The notes: generated by a model from the sequence alone, not told the origin. A stretch of 64,000 bases of DNA from Valencia hispanica (GCA_963556495.2 OY747711.1:31262914-31326913); one strand, 5' to 3'; numbered from the stretch's first letter, positions 34,522-46,880 are shown. Translations and numbers: made by a program.

Positions 34522-35270
34522 AGAGCAACTCACCTCCAAATCAAAGTCTTTTGCTGATAAACTGTAGATATAAATGAGTCTCTAATTGTGCTGTCTACAT
34601 TTCTGGTAATTATTTTTGTATTCTCATCTTAGTAAAAATATTAATTTTCTGCTTAAAACTGTCAGTGTGTTGCCCTCTTCAGGGTAAAACTCCATACTGC
34701 ACTACAATTTAAATTTACATTGCTATTGCTATTCACTCTATGGTGAGGCCTGACATCAGCCACCCTGCCGCTATGGAGTATAAAACAAGCCGAGTCTCCG
34801 CCCACGCCTCCTCCACAGAACCTCCATCCCTTTCCTCTGGTGAAGGAGGTGGAGAGAAATCCTCCACCTCAGAAAGATCGCTCTGAGACAAAGGAGCTCA
34901 AAGGTTGCTCTCCATCTTTCTCGCTGTATGTTTCTGTGTCAATGCAGCAATGCTGCTGTCAACATGTCAATCACAGCCCAGACCAAGGCCAGCCCTCTAT
35001 TCCTGAGCGTTCACTGGTCCACCAAGCAATACCTCCTTTTGGCGCATCTTTCAAACAGGAAATGTGGGCAGAGTTAGACTCTGGTTGGAAGGGTAAGTTG
35101 GTCTTTAAGCACAGGTTTCTCCCAGCGACTATACCAGGCAATTTTCGAATACATACCCCCAAACTAGTACTCCATTGATTCCTAAAATGGCCCCGAAAAA
35201 CAGCCCTGTCGCCTGCCCCAGTGTAGTGGAGAAGTTCCGGTAAAATTACCCTAGTACGCTAGTGGAAATG
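34522..35270. mobile_element. Left part of another TTAA-target element
   Basis: TTAA (34518-34521) is followed by AGAGCAACTCACC, which resembles the terminus of a TTAA-type fish element. The right terminus was not found; the end given is only where the style of sequence changes. The open frame at 34840-35178 lies inside and shows no known domain. Confidence 0.45.
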
Positions 35271-37309
35271 CACCTAATACGAGCAGCAATCATGCGCTCA
35301 CACACTTATACATAGACTACTCCAATTAAACAAACATGTATATTTATGGACTATTTCTGGAAGAAAATCAGAGCACCCTGAAAAGAATGGCACTCAAACA
35401 CAGGGAGAACATACAAACTCCTCTCAGGAAGTCTCTGAGTCACATTTGAGCTTCATTGAGACCTTCTTGCTTCTGGGCTAAAATGTATTAGTGTTCCTAT
35501 TTTTTTTTAAACATCACTGGGGCTGCTAGTGGAAGAAACGACATCTAGAGAAAAATGTAAAAATAAAATGTTAACAAATATTTTAATTTTTTTTCCAGAA
35601 CTGAATCAAGAATGGAGTATTTTAAATTTTGCTATCCAGCTTGAAATTTTAGTATCTTGACAATCCTATACGAAAGCTGCAGTTATCACACTTCATTCTA
35701 ATTAAAAGAGAATGTATAATGACATTTGCTGAGTGAAATTTTAAGATGAAGGTTTCCTAAATTTTATTTGTAAAGGAAATGTCTTACATCGACCTAAAGA
35801 GAACACCATAACTTGTGTAGTTATTTGGGAATTTTTCTTTTTCATTTACATTTGTTCTGTCTTGCATATCTGCACAGTTGTTTATTTTATATAGTATAGC
35901 CTAGTTTTCTATTTTTGATGCTAAATGTATCTTCATATAGGTCAGTGCACGTAACAAATAGCAGCTTTGACAGATCGAAAGCAAAATCATTTCTCACATC
36001 ACGCTATGCTGGGCAGTGTAGATTTTTTGATTAACAGTTGTAATCGAACTTGAGCCCCTCTTTCTGAGCCATTTCCCCTTGGCTGTCCAAAAAAGAACCG
36101 CATTGGATTTCAAGCTGTCTCTAACTTCAAAAGCGGTGAGATGGGAAGAAAGCAAGTGAGGAAGTGCATGTGGAGACGCAAAGAGAAGAAAAAAGACCGG
36201 GGTGAGTTGGAAAGGAGGTGGTGGGAATGGGGTTGAAAGCAAGACAGAGACAAACTCAGACAGGGAGACAAAAAAGGAGTAATGTGTGTGCTCTCATTTG
36301 GTGGGAGAAAAAGGGTTTCTTATAGTAAGCAATTGTCTGCCCATAGATTCCCCAAAAAGTAAGGGAGCAGAGAAGGCATCACCTTTGGCTGAGTTCTAAA
36401 GTGCTAATTTATAAATGTCGCTGAAATGTTGCAGGGGGTTTTAAGCAGTATTGACTTTTCCTTCAGTCTTTGAGGAAAGCCTAAAGGAAACCTGCTGAAA
36501 GTCCAGGTTTGTCCACAGAGCCCATGTGTAAATGTGGGACAAAATCTATAATAGTCAAGACTTTTTTTTTCTCCTTTGGCTTCTATCTTGTCAGCATGAA
36601 ATATAACAGGACAGTAAACTGATACAACCATTACTTGTTTATGATACTGGAGACAGGAGAATGGGCAGGATGCCTTTTTTGTAATAAGCAGTTCTCATTC
36701 CAAACACGTTCTGATCCTTTTAATTTGCCATGTTATAGTGTTGTAAATCTGCCCCAACATCATACTGATGCTAAAAGGCGAGAGAGAAGATTTGGATTGA
36801 ACTCAAGCTGTGTTTTATCACCTTTTTAATCTAATCTACTCCTGTTTTTGTTTTTCATCCTCTCATACTGAGACTAATTGTGCCCGAAAAACCACAGGGG
36901 TTTTACCGCTATATGTCCTATGTAACTGCCAGTGTTACTGCCAGCTAACCCTAACCCAATTAAAGTCAGTCTGTGAGCATGTTTACAGTCGTTAATGACA
37001 GATCATATTTACCCTACTGCACAACTTGTGTTTTTAATTCCAATATTTAGGTATTAGCAAGTAATCGTCTGTCTACAGTGACTTCCTCAAATTCTCATGT
37101 TTTAACATATAATTCACTAATGCTTTATTTACTTTGGTGTTCATCATAAAGTGTTAAAAATATTCACTATATACAATGTTGCCTACTTATTGAAAATACC
37201 GAAAGCTAAAAGAATTAGGAAAAAAAACAAAATGCATTGCTTTGGGTTTTTGGGTTTTTGCTTCAAAAACAATTGTTTTTATTAGAATCATAAGTGGCAC
37301 AATTATAAG
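35271..37309. other. Unique sequence, no supported gene
   Basis: AT-rich. Open frames (for example minus-strand 35994-36242) are short and without motifs. Confidence 0.4.
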
Positions 37310-37420
37310 GCAAGGCAATTTTATTTGTATAGCACAATTTCAACAACAAAAAAGTAATTCAAGGTGCTTTACTTGATTAAGAGGTAAAATAAAAATAGCA
37401 GTAAAACACAGACAAAGCAT
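37310..37420 (-). mobile_element. L2 3'-end fragment
   Basis: Near-identical to 6921-7020: aaggcaaggcaattttatttg, acaatttcaacaacaa, aattcaaggtgctttac, then an AT-rich tail with gtaaaacacagac. Confidence 0.8.
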
Positions 37421-37557
37421 ATTCCTTTAAAATAAACACAACTAAAACATTTTTAAAAATAATTTTTACTTTACATTTTTAGGCTGAGTAAAGGTTCTGA
37501 AAACTTTAATCAGTAACCCATGGCTCTCTGTTTTCATGGGGTATAAATATGATATAG

Positions 37558-38101
37558 GGTGTTTCTCAATGTCAAGGCGCCTCGCCTACCAAAGCAATGC
37601 CTCGGTAGGCGAGGCGCCTTGCTTACAAGGACACTGTCCTTCCTTGGTCAAAGGAAACAGTTAAATGGAACAGACTTACATCACGTGACCGCGGCTGCCC
37701 AGGGCCCGCCTTTTGCTTACTCGCTCTGTTTACGTCCCGCCCATCGTTATATTTTATTCGTATAAGTTTCAATATAGATGTATAACGAGAGTTTTACTTT
37801 TTTAATTGTGTATATTTTGGTTAAATCAAATGTGAAAGCGAGTTAGTACCTGCTAGCAACCGAAGCAGCAAGTTCGAAAATACCGCGATGTATTCTGGGA
37901 AATTTTTGACCGAGGGAAGGCATCAAGGAACCTCCCATGTATCCTTGGTCAGTTAGCTAAACGGCAGACAAACGGAGGACAGACGCCTCGGTAGCACATG
38001 AACATTGGAACACGCCTTGGTGGTGCCTGATGACGTGTCTCCTAGGCAACCGAGGCGGGACCAAGGTATCAAGGCGAGGTTCCTTGGCATTGAGAAACAC
38101 C
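37558..38101. mobile_element. DNA transposon with 31-bp terminal inverted repeats and a terminal hairpin
   Basis: Left end GGTGTTTCTCAATGTCAAGG and right end CCTTGGCATTGAGAAACACC pair over 31 bp with four mismatches. Next to the left end, a perfect 17-bp palindrome (37574-37590 with 37604-37620, loop of 13) overlaps the terminal repeat. I see no clear target duplication, so the superfamily is open. There is no transposase. Confidence 0.8.
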
Positions 38102-38189
38102 GACAGCCTCAACACTCAGCTGGATGAGGACTATTGTGGCTAAAATATAGCTAATTTAAAAACAAAGATAAAACAGAGTCCTTCAGACA

Positions 38190-38742
38190 TTTAAGGCCAT
38201 GTACACACATAGCCGTTTTTGTTTTTTTAAACGAATATGTTCTCCACATCGTCTTGGAAAAAAAAGGCTCTGTCCACACCCAACCGCACAAGTGCGTTGT
38301 TAAGCACATTCGTAGACATGCCAAAACTGTAGGGGGCAGTAGTTCCCCAAAATCCTATCTACTCAGAGTAACTTCCTATGTTCTAACTTCTACATACAGC
38401 AGTTTGTAGAAGTTTGTTTGCTTGTAAAAACAAGCAAATAAAAAGCCCTTGGATAAACGATAATGTCAACATAGCTCTGAGGGAATAAATGTTTTTTCTG
38501 AGTGTAAACGAGTGATGTTGGAACATTTTTGTCGCGGAAAGTGGCGTTACGGAGCCTAAAACTCCGGTTATTTCTGTCCACACGCAAATGCTTAAAACGG
38601 AGAAAATGCTAATTTTCATTGGCCGGAGTTTTTAGAAAGATTCATTTTCTGTGCCGTAAATCTGCATTTCCTTGTGAATGGCAGGCGAAATCGTGGAAAA
38701 ATATCTTCATTTTGTGAGATACCCGGCTACGTGTGGACAAGT
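38190..38742. mobile_element. MITE-like repeat, family M, copy 2 (best preserved)
   Basis: Starts ggccatgtacacacatagccg and ends cggctacgtgtggacaagtc, an imperfect terminal inverted repeat. The interior matches 28058-28466 in the same orientation. No target duplication was seen and no coding part. Confidence 0.75.
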
Positions 38743-39499
38743 CATAACTATTTAATAAACATGTTTGACCAAACATGGATGGACAGAGTTTACTCTCAAA
38801 TTTCCCTAGCCCAAACCGTCTGTCTCCGAGCCTTAAATAGTATTTGGCAATCACTGTTTTATCTTTTTTAACAGCATGAGCTCAGTGATCGTTTCCCAGA
38901 ATATCTTCCCCTAGCCTGAAGCCTACGATAGCCAGATAGCGAACTAGGCAGCTGTCTGACAAGGCCCGAGCGTACGGTTGATATCTGCTGCTTCTGACGT
39001 CTGCCTGGGTGTCTGATACATTAATTACCAGAACATTACACACAGATGGCCTTTGTTTTCTCTACATGAACTACTGTCCTAGATGCCCTCTAAAACAGAG
39101 AATAAGTAATCAAATCCTAATTACATAAGAAACATTCCATTAAAGGACCCATATTTACTGTATCTTGCCTTTACGCACAGTGAGAATGATGGTAAACATT
39201 GTAAAAAGCTTGTCTCCAAAACATTGTCTCCAAAGCTTACTGTTCTGGAACAACAGGAAAGAGTGACATGTTGTTGAAATAATAAATAAAAAAACAGCAA
39301 AACATAATCTACATGTCAACAAGTGATTTGGGAGCAATGGCAGAAAAAAAGTCGAATGTCCTACCATCGCAAACATAAACATGCCAAACTATAAAGAGGT
39401 CATTTGCATTTATCCGATAACACTAAAACTGGTGTATTCAGCAGCAAGCTCTCCCAGTGAGTCTGATGTGAAACTAAGTATGAATACATGAATGAGTAC
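38743..39499. other. No supported feature
   Basis: Unique-looking sequence. Confidence 0.4.
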
Positions 39500-40000
39500 T
39501 TCATGCCCACTGTTATATATGATGGAGGATCTTTGTTTATTTTCCAAAAGTCTTGGAAACCTTGTTAAAGTGCATGGAAACTTGAACCCCTTGAAATACC
39601 AGAACATGTTCAATAAAAAATATGGTGTCCTCCGCAAATAAACTGAAAATTAGTTGCCAGTGCGTCTTTCAGCAGGATATTAATCAAAAACATATGACTA
39701 AATGAGCACAGAAATAGGTCATTAGAAACAAAATCCAGCTTCTTCCATGGGCATTTCAGTCCCCAGACCAAAATCTTAATTAAAAAACATGTGGGGTGAG
39801 CTGAAGAGATGAGAGGAGGAGAGAGGAGTCAGAATGATCTAGAAATTGTGCCAAGGGGAATGGTCAAAGATACTTCTCTTTGTATGCTTAACCCTTGAAA
39901 ATCTTATAGAAGAATACTAATCACTTTCTTATTGGCAAAAGGGGGTTGTCAAAATACAGACAGCCGGGGTACCAATAGTTGTTCAACCAGGGATGTTAAA
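39500..40000 (+). pseudogene. Tc1-like transposase relic (C-terminal half)
   Basis: Decayed coding sequence with recognisable order: gatggaggatctttg, ccttgttaaagtgcatggaaac, cagtgcgtctttcagcaggat, catttcagtccccagacc, atgtggggtgagctgaag, and a final ttggcaaaagggggttgtc. Stops and a missing N-terminal half make it inactive. No terminal repeats found. Confidence 0.7.
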
Positions 40001-40441
40001 AAAAGTTATTTGGTTAGGTTTTTCAGTTTGTGATTATGCTGCTGTAGTAAATTATTTTTACACATCTTTACCAGGGGGTCAGATGCTTAATCAAGCAGGA
40101 AGAATATGTGTTCAGCATAACATTGCTGGCATTTTCCTTTCCAAAACAGATCAGGTATTTTTAAAGTGAATCAATCAGATGCTGATGATGGCAGATGGTG
40201 TTTTGTTCGCCAGTGGCCATAAACAAACATTTTGAATAAGAATGAACAGACCAGATTTAGTATTGTGTGATTACATGAGTTAGTGATAATTGCTGGGCAC
40301 TATGTGCTCCATAATTGGTGACATATTCATACGGAAAAAAATACAACTATTACTCAGAGGTTTTGACACACACAGATTTAAAAAAAAAGGTCTTTGTTAA
40401 TTCAAGGATTCTGACATAAAAATATTTTTTTTACCAGGTTT
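40001..40441. other. No supported feature
   Basis: AT-rich sequence downstream of the Tc1 relic. Confidence 0.4.
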
Positions 40442-40935
40442 TGTCATGTTCGGTATGAAGGGACCCAAGTGCAGTGCTGGACAGAGGAACACTAACAAAG
40501 CGAATCACAGGAAGTGCAGGTCATGGAACACAGAGAATGGGCAGAGTAATGTTAAAATCCAGCAAAGATCAAGGAAAACCAGCAAGCTTAAATACTGAGG
40601 AAGGAGTGGAGAATGACTTTTAAGCAGCTGAGGAAATCAGATGATTGGGAACAGCTGTGGAAGGTCGCAAACAGCAGGCTGAGGGAAGGTAAATAATAAA
40701 CACAAAAGAGCTGAACTAAGACTCAAAGAAACTAAAAACCAAGAAGAAAAAACCAAGACTTTAAAGGGAAGTCAATCCAAAAGCACAAGGAACAGAACAC
40801 GAGAATAAATTAAAACAAAAAATGAATAATTATGAAGAATGATGAAATTAATAGAATATGGCATGATCTAAATGAATATAAACAAACAACAAGGAAATAT
40901 ACAAATGAAAACCAAAACCCACAAGGATCAGAACT
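40442..40935 (-). mobile_element. LTR fragment related to the solo LTR at 24501
   Basis: Begins TGTCATGTTC, then tgaagggacccaagtgcag, and a later gcttaaatactgaggaag stretch; this follows the same plan as the 24.5-kb LTR (tgtcatg, gggaggacccaaatgcag, tttatactgaggaag). The CATGACA end is missing, so the far end is truncated or diverged. Confidence 0.6.
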
Positions 40936-42685
40936 GATTCTAAAATTATTTAATTCACACTTCAAGTGTATAAAACTACATGCAACATATTTGACTGTCA
41001 TTATTTTTTAAGAAAGATTAAGTTAAAGACAATGTTAATATAATCCTCAAGTCATCACCAAAAACCTGGAAATGTACAAAATATGTAAATCTCTAAAACA
41101 TATAAGTGCATATTGCTGCTGGTGGTTAGTACTGTACCTCATATCTCCAAAAGTTTTACTTTTCAGGAAATCAAAAACACCCATCCATCTCAGAAAGTCA
41201 TTGGCGGATTTCAAAGACATTTTCATGAAATGTCCGCAATGACAACAGGAACAATTGATTACATTTTGGAGTTGATCCGACATGAAGTGCGTATCCACCT
41301 ACCGACCAGCGGTGCTATTGCGGACTCCTCTCCTGTCTCAGAGAGCTCACAGACGGCTGATCTTGCGCAGGAGCCCCGCTACGGTTGGAACACATGCACA
41401 GCAAATTAATTGTGCATGCACAAATCTCCCATCTCTGCTGGAAGAGCACAGACACAGCCTGGTGTCTCATTAACAGACATTTTATTAGAAAAGTGTTGAA
41501 AGTTAGAATTAGATAACAACATGGGGATGGGGGGAGGTAAGAGGCCCTGGTGGAGGTCAGCGCTCTCTGAATGCTTTCCTAGTTTTGGAAATGTGTCAGT
41601 GACCCCTCAGTGATATTTAATTTTCATCATGACTGTAATTAAATATATCTATTTAATACATGTATGTATTATGTGAAACAGTTGCACATTTAGGCAGTTT
41701 TCTTTTTTTGGAGGGGGGGGGGGGTGTCTTCCTTTTTCTTTCTCTGTATTATCTTTCCTTGAGCTGGTTATGCTTGATTTAGTCAGTAATAAACAACAAG
41801 TCTTGGAAGACAAGTCAAAAAATGCCACTGGCTTCATAGGAGTAAAACCCAGACATGGCAATCATGGAGTCAAGGGTGTAGTTGTAAAGCACCAATGTGA
41901 GTCTACACCAAACGGTGGTGGTGGAGTGATTAAAGTGCTCACATGTCTTCATGTGGCTTAAGATGATATGAAAATTTTGTTTACAATGTAATGTTTGATT
42001 GAGATTTATTTTTCTGATTATTTTGTACTGAACTTGATATAAACATACCCACTGAAAACAGCTCTACATGAACACGTTATGTGAATAAGGTGTAAGTGAA
42101 ACAATAACATGCAGTCAGAGTCAGTATCTTACCTACAGTATTCAGAGATTTGTTAATGTAAATGGAACCTATGTCTAATTGGTGCAGAGGAAGAAACAAA
42201 TGTTTTTAAGCCTTTGCTTTGATCCAAAGTGCAGACTGACCATGAAAACCAGTTGAACAAGTTAGAGTTAATTTTACTGGCAATAATATAAATAAGAGGC
42301 AGTCCCAGGAGGAGTCTAGGAGAAGAGAAGGCCGGTTTGGTGTTATACTGCTGAAGATATGATGGTAATTATTCTGTTGTTTATGAGTATTGGCTACCAA
42401 CAGGAGGACAAGTACTCAACATTCTGAGGTGGCTATGGTACTGTAGATTGATTTTGTAACAGACTCTCCTTTATTTGTGCTGAGCTCAGAGTTTTGGTGT
42501 TTGAGGGTGGGCACCAAATGTGTAAATGGATGGACATGGAGAACACAAGGATTAGGTGTTGTCATTAGGGAGAGGCAGTGGCTTGAGGCTTTAAAGGTTA
42601 TCAGAGGCAAAACATGAAGTGAGGTGAGTATTCTGGAAACACAGAGGAGGCATGAAGGCTTGAAGCTTGAAGACTACAGACTGTA
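40936..42685. other. Mostly unique; weak Harbinger-like peptide
   Basis: The frame at 41113-41409 includes FQRHFHEMSAMTTGTIDYIL (about 41209-41268), which faintly recalls the N-terminal part of Harbinger transposases (FxxxFxMSxxTFxxIL). There is no other support. A G-run lies near 41712-41724. Confidence 0.3.
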
Positions 42686-42697
42686 GTCTAGGCCAGG

Positions 42698-45600
42698 CTT
42701 AGCCCGAAGAGGTAACATGGGCCCCCCTTCCCATGAGCTCACCACCTGTGGGAGGGGCCATAGAGGTCGGGTGCTGTGCAGGATGGGCGCCGGCCAAAGG
42801 CGGGGACCTTGGCGGTCCGATCCTCGGCTGCAGAAGCTGGCTCTCGGGACGTGGAACGTCACCTCTCTGGTGGGGAAGGAGCCGGAGCTGGTGTGCGAGG
42901 TTGAGAGGTTCCGACTGGACATCGTCGGACTCACCTCGGCGCACAGCTCTGGCTCTGGAACCCGTCTCCTCGAGAGGGGTTGGACTCTCTTCCACTCTGG
43001 AGTTGCCCCTGCTGAGAGGGACCGAGCTGGGGTGGGCATACTTGTTGCCCCCCATCTCAGCGCCTGTATGTTGGGGTTTACCCCGGTGAACGAGAGGGTA
43101 GCCTCCCTCCGCCTTCGGGTGGGGGGACGGGTCCTGACTGTTGTTTGTGCTTACGCGCCAAACAGCAGATTAGATTACCCACCCTTCTTGGAGTCTTTGG
43201 AGGGGGTGCTGGAGTGTGCTCCTCCTGGGGACTCCCTTGTTCTGCTGGGGGACTTCAACGCTCACATGGGCAATGACAGTGAGACCTGGAGGGGTGTGGT
43301 TGGGCGGAATGCCCCCCCCGGTCTGAACCCGAGTGGTGTCTTGTTATTGGACTTCTGTGCTCGTCATGGATTGTCCATAACAAACACCATGTTCAAGCAT
43401 AAAGTTGTCCATATGTGCACTTGGCACCAGGACACCTTAGGCCGCAGCTCAATGATTGACTTGGTTGTCGTCTCATCTGATCTGCGGCCGCATGTTTTGG
43501 ACACTCGGGTGAAGATAGGGGCTGAGCTGTCCACTGACCACTACCTGGTGGTGAGTCGGCTCCGATGGTGGGGGAGGACGCCGGACAGACCTGGAAGGCC
43601 CAAACGTGTTGTGAGGGTCTGCTGGGAACGTCTGACAGAGTCTCCTGTCAGAAGGAGCTTTAACTCACACCTCAGAACTTTGAACACGTCCCGGGGGAGG
43701 CGGGGGACATTGATTCCGAGTGGACTATGTTCCGCGCTTCCATTGCCGAGGCGGCTGACCAAAGCTGTGGCCGCAAGGTGGTCAGTGCCTGTCGCCGTGG
43801 CAAACCCCGAACCCGCTGGTGGACACCGGCGGTAAGGGATGCTGTCAGGCTGAAGAAGGAGTCCTACCGGGTCTTTTTGGCTTGTGGGACCTCTGAAGCA
43901 GCTGATAGGTACTGACAGGCCAAGCGGGATGCGGCTCGGATGGTTGCTGAGGCAAAAACTCGGGCGTGGGATGAGTTTGGAGAGGCCATGGAAAATGACT
44001 TCCGTGAGGCTTTGAAGCGATTCTTGTCCACCATCCGGCGTCTCGCAGGGGAAAGCGGTCTGCCACCAACACTGTTTACAGTGGGGATGGTGTGCTGCTG
44101 ACCTCGACGCGGGACGTTTTGGGTCGGTGGATGTAATACTTCGAAGACCTCCTCAATCCCACCAGCACGCCTTCCAATCTGGAAGCAGGGTTTGGGGACT
44201 TGGGGTCGGTCTCTCCAATCTCTGGTGCTGAGGTCACCGAGGTCGTTAAAAAGCTCCTCGGTGGCAGGGCTCCGGGGGTAGATGAGATTCGACCGGAGTT
44301 CCTCAAGGCTCTGGATGTTGTGGGGCTGTGTTGGTTAACGCGGCTCTCCAATATTGCGTGGACATTGGGGGCAGTTCTCTTGGATTGGCAGGGTGTGTTC
44401 CAACTACAGGGGGATCACACTTCTGAGCCTCCCTGGTAAGGTCTATTCAGGGGTTCTCGAGAGGAGGGTCCGACGGATAGTCGAACCTCGGATCCAGGAG
44501 GAACAATGCGGTTTTCGTCCTGGCCGTGGAACACTGGACCAGCTCTACACCCTCAGCAGGGTCCTGGAGGGTGCGTGGGAGTCTACATGTGTTTTGTGGA
44601 CTTGGAGAAGGCGTTCGACCGTGTCCCTCGGGGGGCCCTGTGGGGGGTGCTCCGGGAGTATGGGGTACCGGGCCCCTTGATACGGGCTGTTAGGTCCCTG
44701 TACGACCGGTGCCAGAGTTTGGTTCGCATTGCCGGCAGTAAGTCGGGCTTGTTTCCGGTGAGAGTTGGACTCCGCCAAGGTTGCCCTTTGTCACCGATCC
44801 TGTTCCTAACTTTTATGGACAGGATTTCTAGGCGCAGCCAAGGCGTTGCGGGGATCCGTTTTGGTGGCCTCAGGATCGGGTCTCTGCTTTTTGCAGATGA
44901 TGTGGTCCTGTTGGCTTCATCGGAGCGTGATCTACAGCTTTCGCTGGAGCTGTTCGCAGCCGAGTGTGAAGCGGCTGGGATGAGAATCAGCACCTCCAAA
45001 TCCGAGGCCATGGTCTTGAGCCGGAAAAGGGTGGGGTGCCTCCTCCAGGTCAGGGATGGGGTCCTTCCCCAAGTGGAGGAGTTTAAGTATCTGGGGGTCT
45101 TGTTCACGAATGAGGGAAAAATGGAGCGGGAGATCGATAGACAGATTGGTGGGGCATCTGCAGTTATGCGGGCGCTTTACCGGTCTGTCGTGGTGAAGAG
45201 AGAGCTGAGCCGAAAGGCGAAGCTCTCGATTTACCGGTCGATCTACGTTCCTACCCTCATCTATGGTCACGAACTCTGGGTGGTGACCAAAAGAACGAGA
45301 TCACGGATACAAGCGGCTGAAATGAGTTTCCTCCGCAGAGTGTCTGGGCTCTCCCTTAGAGATAGGGTGAGAAGCTCAGTCATCCGGAGGGGGCTCAGAG
45401 TAGAGCCGCTGCTTCTACACATCGAGAGGAGTCAGTTGAGGTGGCTCGGGCATCTGGTCAGGATGCCTCCTGGACGCCTCCCTGGTGAGGTGTTTCAGGC
45501 ACGTCTCACTGGAAGGAGGCCCAGGGGAAGGCCCAGGACACGCTGGAGGGACTATGTTTCTCGGCTGGCCTGGGAGCGCCTTGGGGTTCCTCCTGAGGAG

Positions 45601-45706
45601 CTGGAACAAGTGGCTGGGGAGAGGGAAGTCTGGGTCTCTTTGCTTAGGCTGCTGCCCCCACAACCCGACCCCGGATAAGCAGAAGAAAATGGATGGATGG
45701 ATGGAT
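42698..45706 (+). mobile_element. Rex3-type RTE retrotransposon, copy 2, nearly full length
   Basis: About 3.0 kb from cttagcccgaagagg to the GGATGG tail at 45690-45708. It contains endonuclease, linker, reverse transcriptase and C-terminal part in the right order, and aligns with copy 1 at 17958-19947. RTE elements encode a single protein of roughly 1000 residues; this copy spans that length but is broken. Confidence 0.93.
42717..45678 (+). pseudogene. Rex3 endonuclease-reverse transcriptase pseudogene, copy 2
   Basis: Endonuclease: [51 protein letters not shown] (42830-43570) all intact in one frame to about 43650. The frame then shifts. The linker [15 protein letters not shown] is read at 43727 and stops at TGA 43913, and a further shift follows before GSVSPISGAEV (about 44200). 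Some tens of bases are missing near 44390, removing the segment before SNYRGITLLSLPGK. A small deletion near 44580 shifts the frame once more. From 44588 the RT is open to 45678 with an intact catalytic FADD (LFADDVVLLASS, about 44885-44920) and the C-terminal RWLGHLVRMPPGRLPGEVF. Confidence 0.92.
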
Positions 45707-46285
45707 GGCCTTTAAGGTTTGGCGGATAAATGATAACGGACAGGATAAAAACGGAGTATTTTTTAAATTATAACAATAGACGTAAATCCAATGTGTATTC
45801 ACAGCTTTATTAACAGCGTCCTCCTAACATCGAGCTGACAACATAACACGAGTAATACTCAGCCCCCTAACGCTCTCTGGTCACAATGGTAACATTTAAA
45901 CTTACCTTTAATATTTCAAGATTTACCACAAAACCAAATAAAAAGTGCATGATATATCTAACTCACTACAACGCTGAATCAGTGATAGCCTTGGGCCTTT
46001 TCACCTTTCCAAAGAAATGATCGAGAGACATTTGGTTTTTATCCATCTTGCTAGCTTGTGGGATAAATTTTAGCGGTAACTATCACGTGACCAATACAAG
46101 CCTCTTGACGTGTCAAGACTGAGCTGTGTAACGGGGATATCCGGTCATTTTTCAAAACAAAACAGCGGTCACACTCAGATAATAAATAAAACGGAAATAC
46201 TGGAAGTTATTTATTCTTTCTGTGCGGCCCGCGGCCCGGTACCACATGACACACCGCCCAGGGGTTGGGGACCCCTGGTCTAGGC

Positions 46286-46640
46286 TATTTTTTAAACTCA
46301 GGTTCAAGAATAAAAAAAATAGAAAATCAAGGTACAAAGAAGGCAGACTGGTAATTGACAGAATTTAAATTACCATTATGAGTCAAAGGGGCTTCAGATA
46401 CTGTTGACTGCTCCAGAGAAGTTGATGCTTCTACAAAGACAAGCTTCATATACATCTTGCTTTTGAATGGTGATATTTAATTTCTTCTCCTCTAATACAT
46501 TTTGCTTAAGTTGTATTCTTCTTAACCCATAGGAAGCCTTAAGAGAATATTTTCATAACAGTATCCAGTGATATCTAATATAAACAACCAGGTCAAATTG
46601 TAGTATTTTAATAGACTTCATAGTATCGCCACTCATTTTT
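46286..46640. other. No supported feature
   Basis: AT-rich unique sequence between the hAT and the third family-M MITE. Confidence 0.4.
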
Positions 46641-46880
46641 GACTTGTCTACATGTAGCCAGGTATCTCACGAAAAGAAGATATATTTCGTACGGTTTGGC
46701 CTGTCATCCACACGAAAACGCAGATTTACGGCACCGAAAAATAATCTTTCTAAAAACTCCTGACCCCTACAGGTTTGGCATGTCTATAAATGTGCTTAAC
46801 AACACACTTGTGCGGTTAGGTGTGGATTTTTTTAAACAAGATGGTGAGAACATCCTTTTACTACATGTGTAAATGGTCTT
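46641..46880. mobile_element. MITE-like repeat, family M, copy 3 (inverted, internally deleted)
   Basis: Reverse orientation relative to the 38-kb copy: gacttgtctacatgtagccagg at the left, cacgaaaacgcagatttacggc, then directly ggtttggcatgtct, and ttactacatgtgtaaatggtc at the right. The central part present in the other copies (about 240 bp) is missing. Confidence 0.72.

Larger units (their letters stand above)
42694..46277. mobile_element. hAT transposon apparently carrying a Rex3 insertion
   Basis: Identical 8-mers GTCTAGGC at 42686-42693 and 46278-46285 flank a segment that starts CAGG and ends GGTTGGGGACCCCTG, the latter a typical Charlie-type hAT end. The right 570 bp (45707-46277) are hAT-like (gcggcccgcggcccggtacc near the end). 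Almost all of the left is Rex3, which seems to replace the left hAT terminus after its first four bases. Confidence 0.65.

Noticed and set aside
34840..35178. 112-codon open frame that looked like a possible exon
   Set aside because: It lies in sequence following a TTAA-element end and shows no known domain or conserved splice sites.
41398..41432. Short palindrome around gcaaattaattgtgcatgc
   Set aside because: Too short and no associated element; likely chance.
42674..43055. Minus-strand open frames of about 120 codons over Rex3
   Set aside because: They are antisense shadows of the Rex3 endonuclease; the same shadows occur in copy 1 at 17760-18269.
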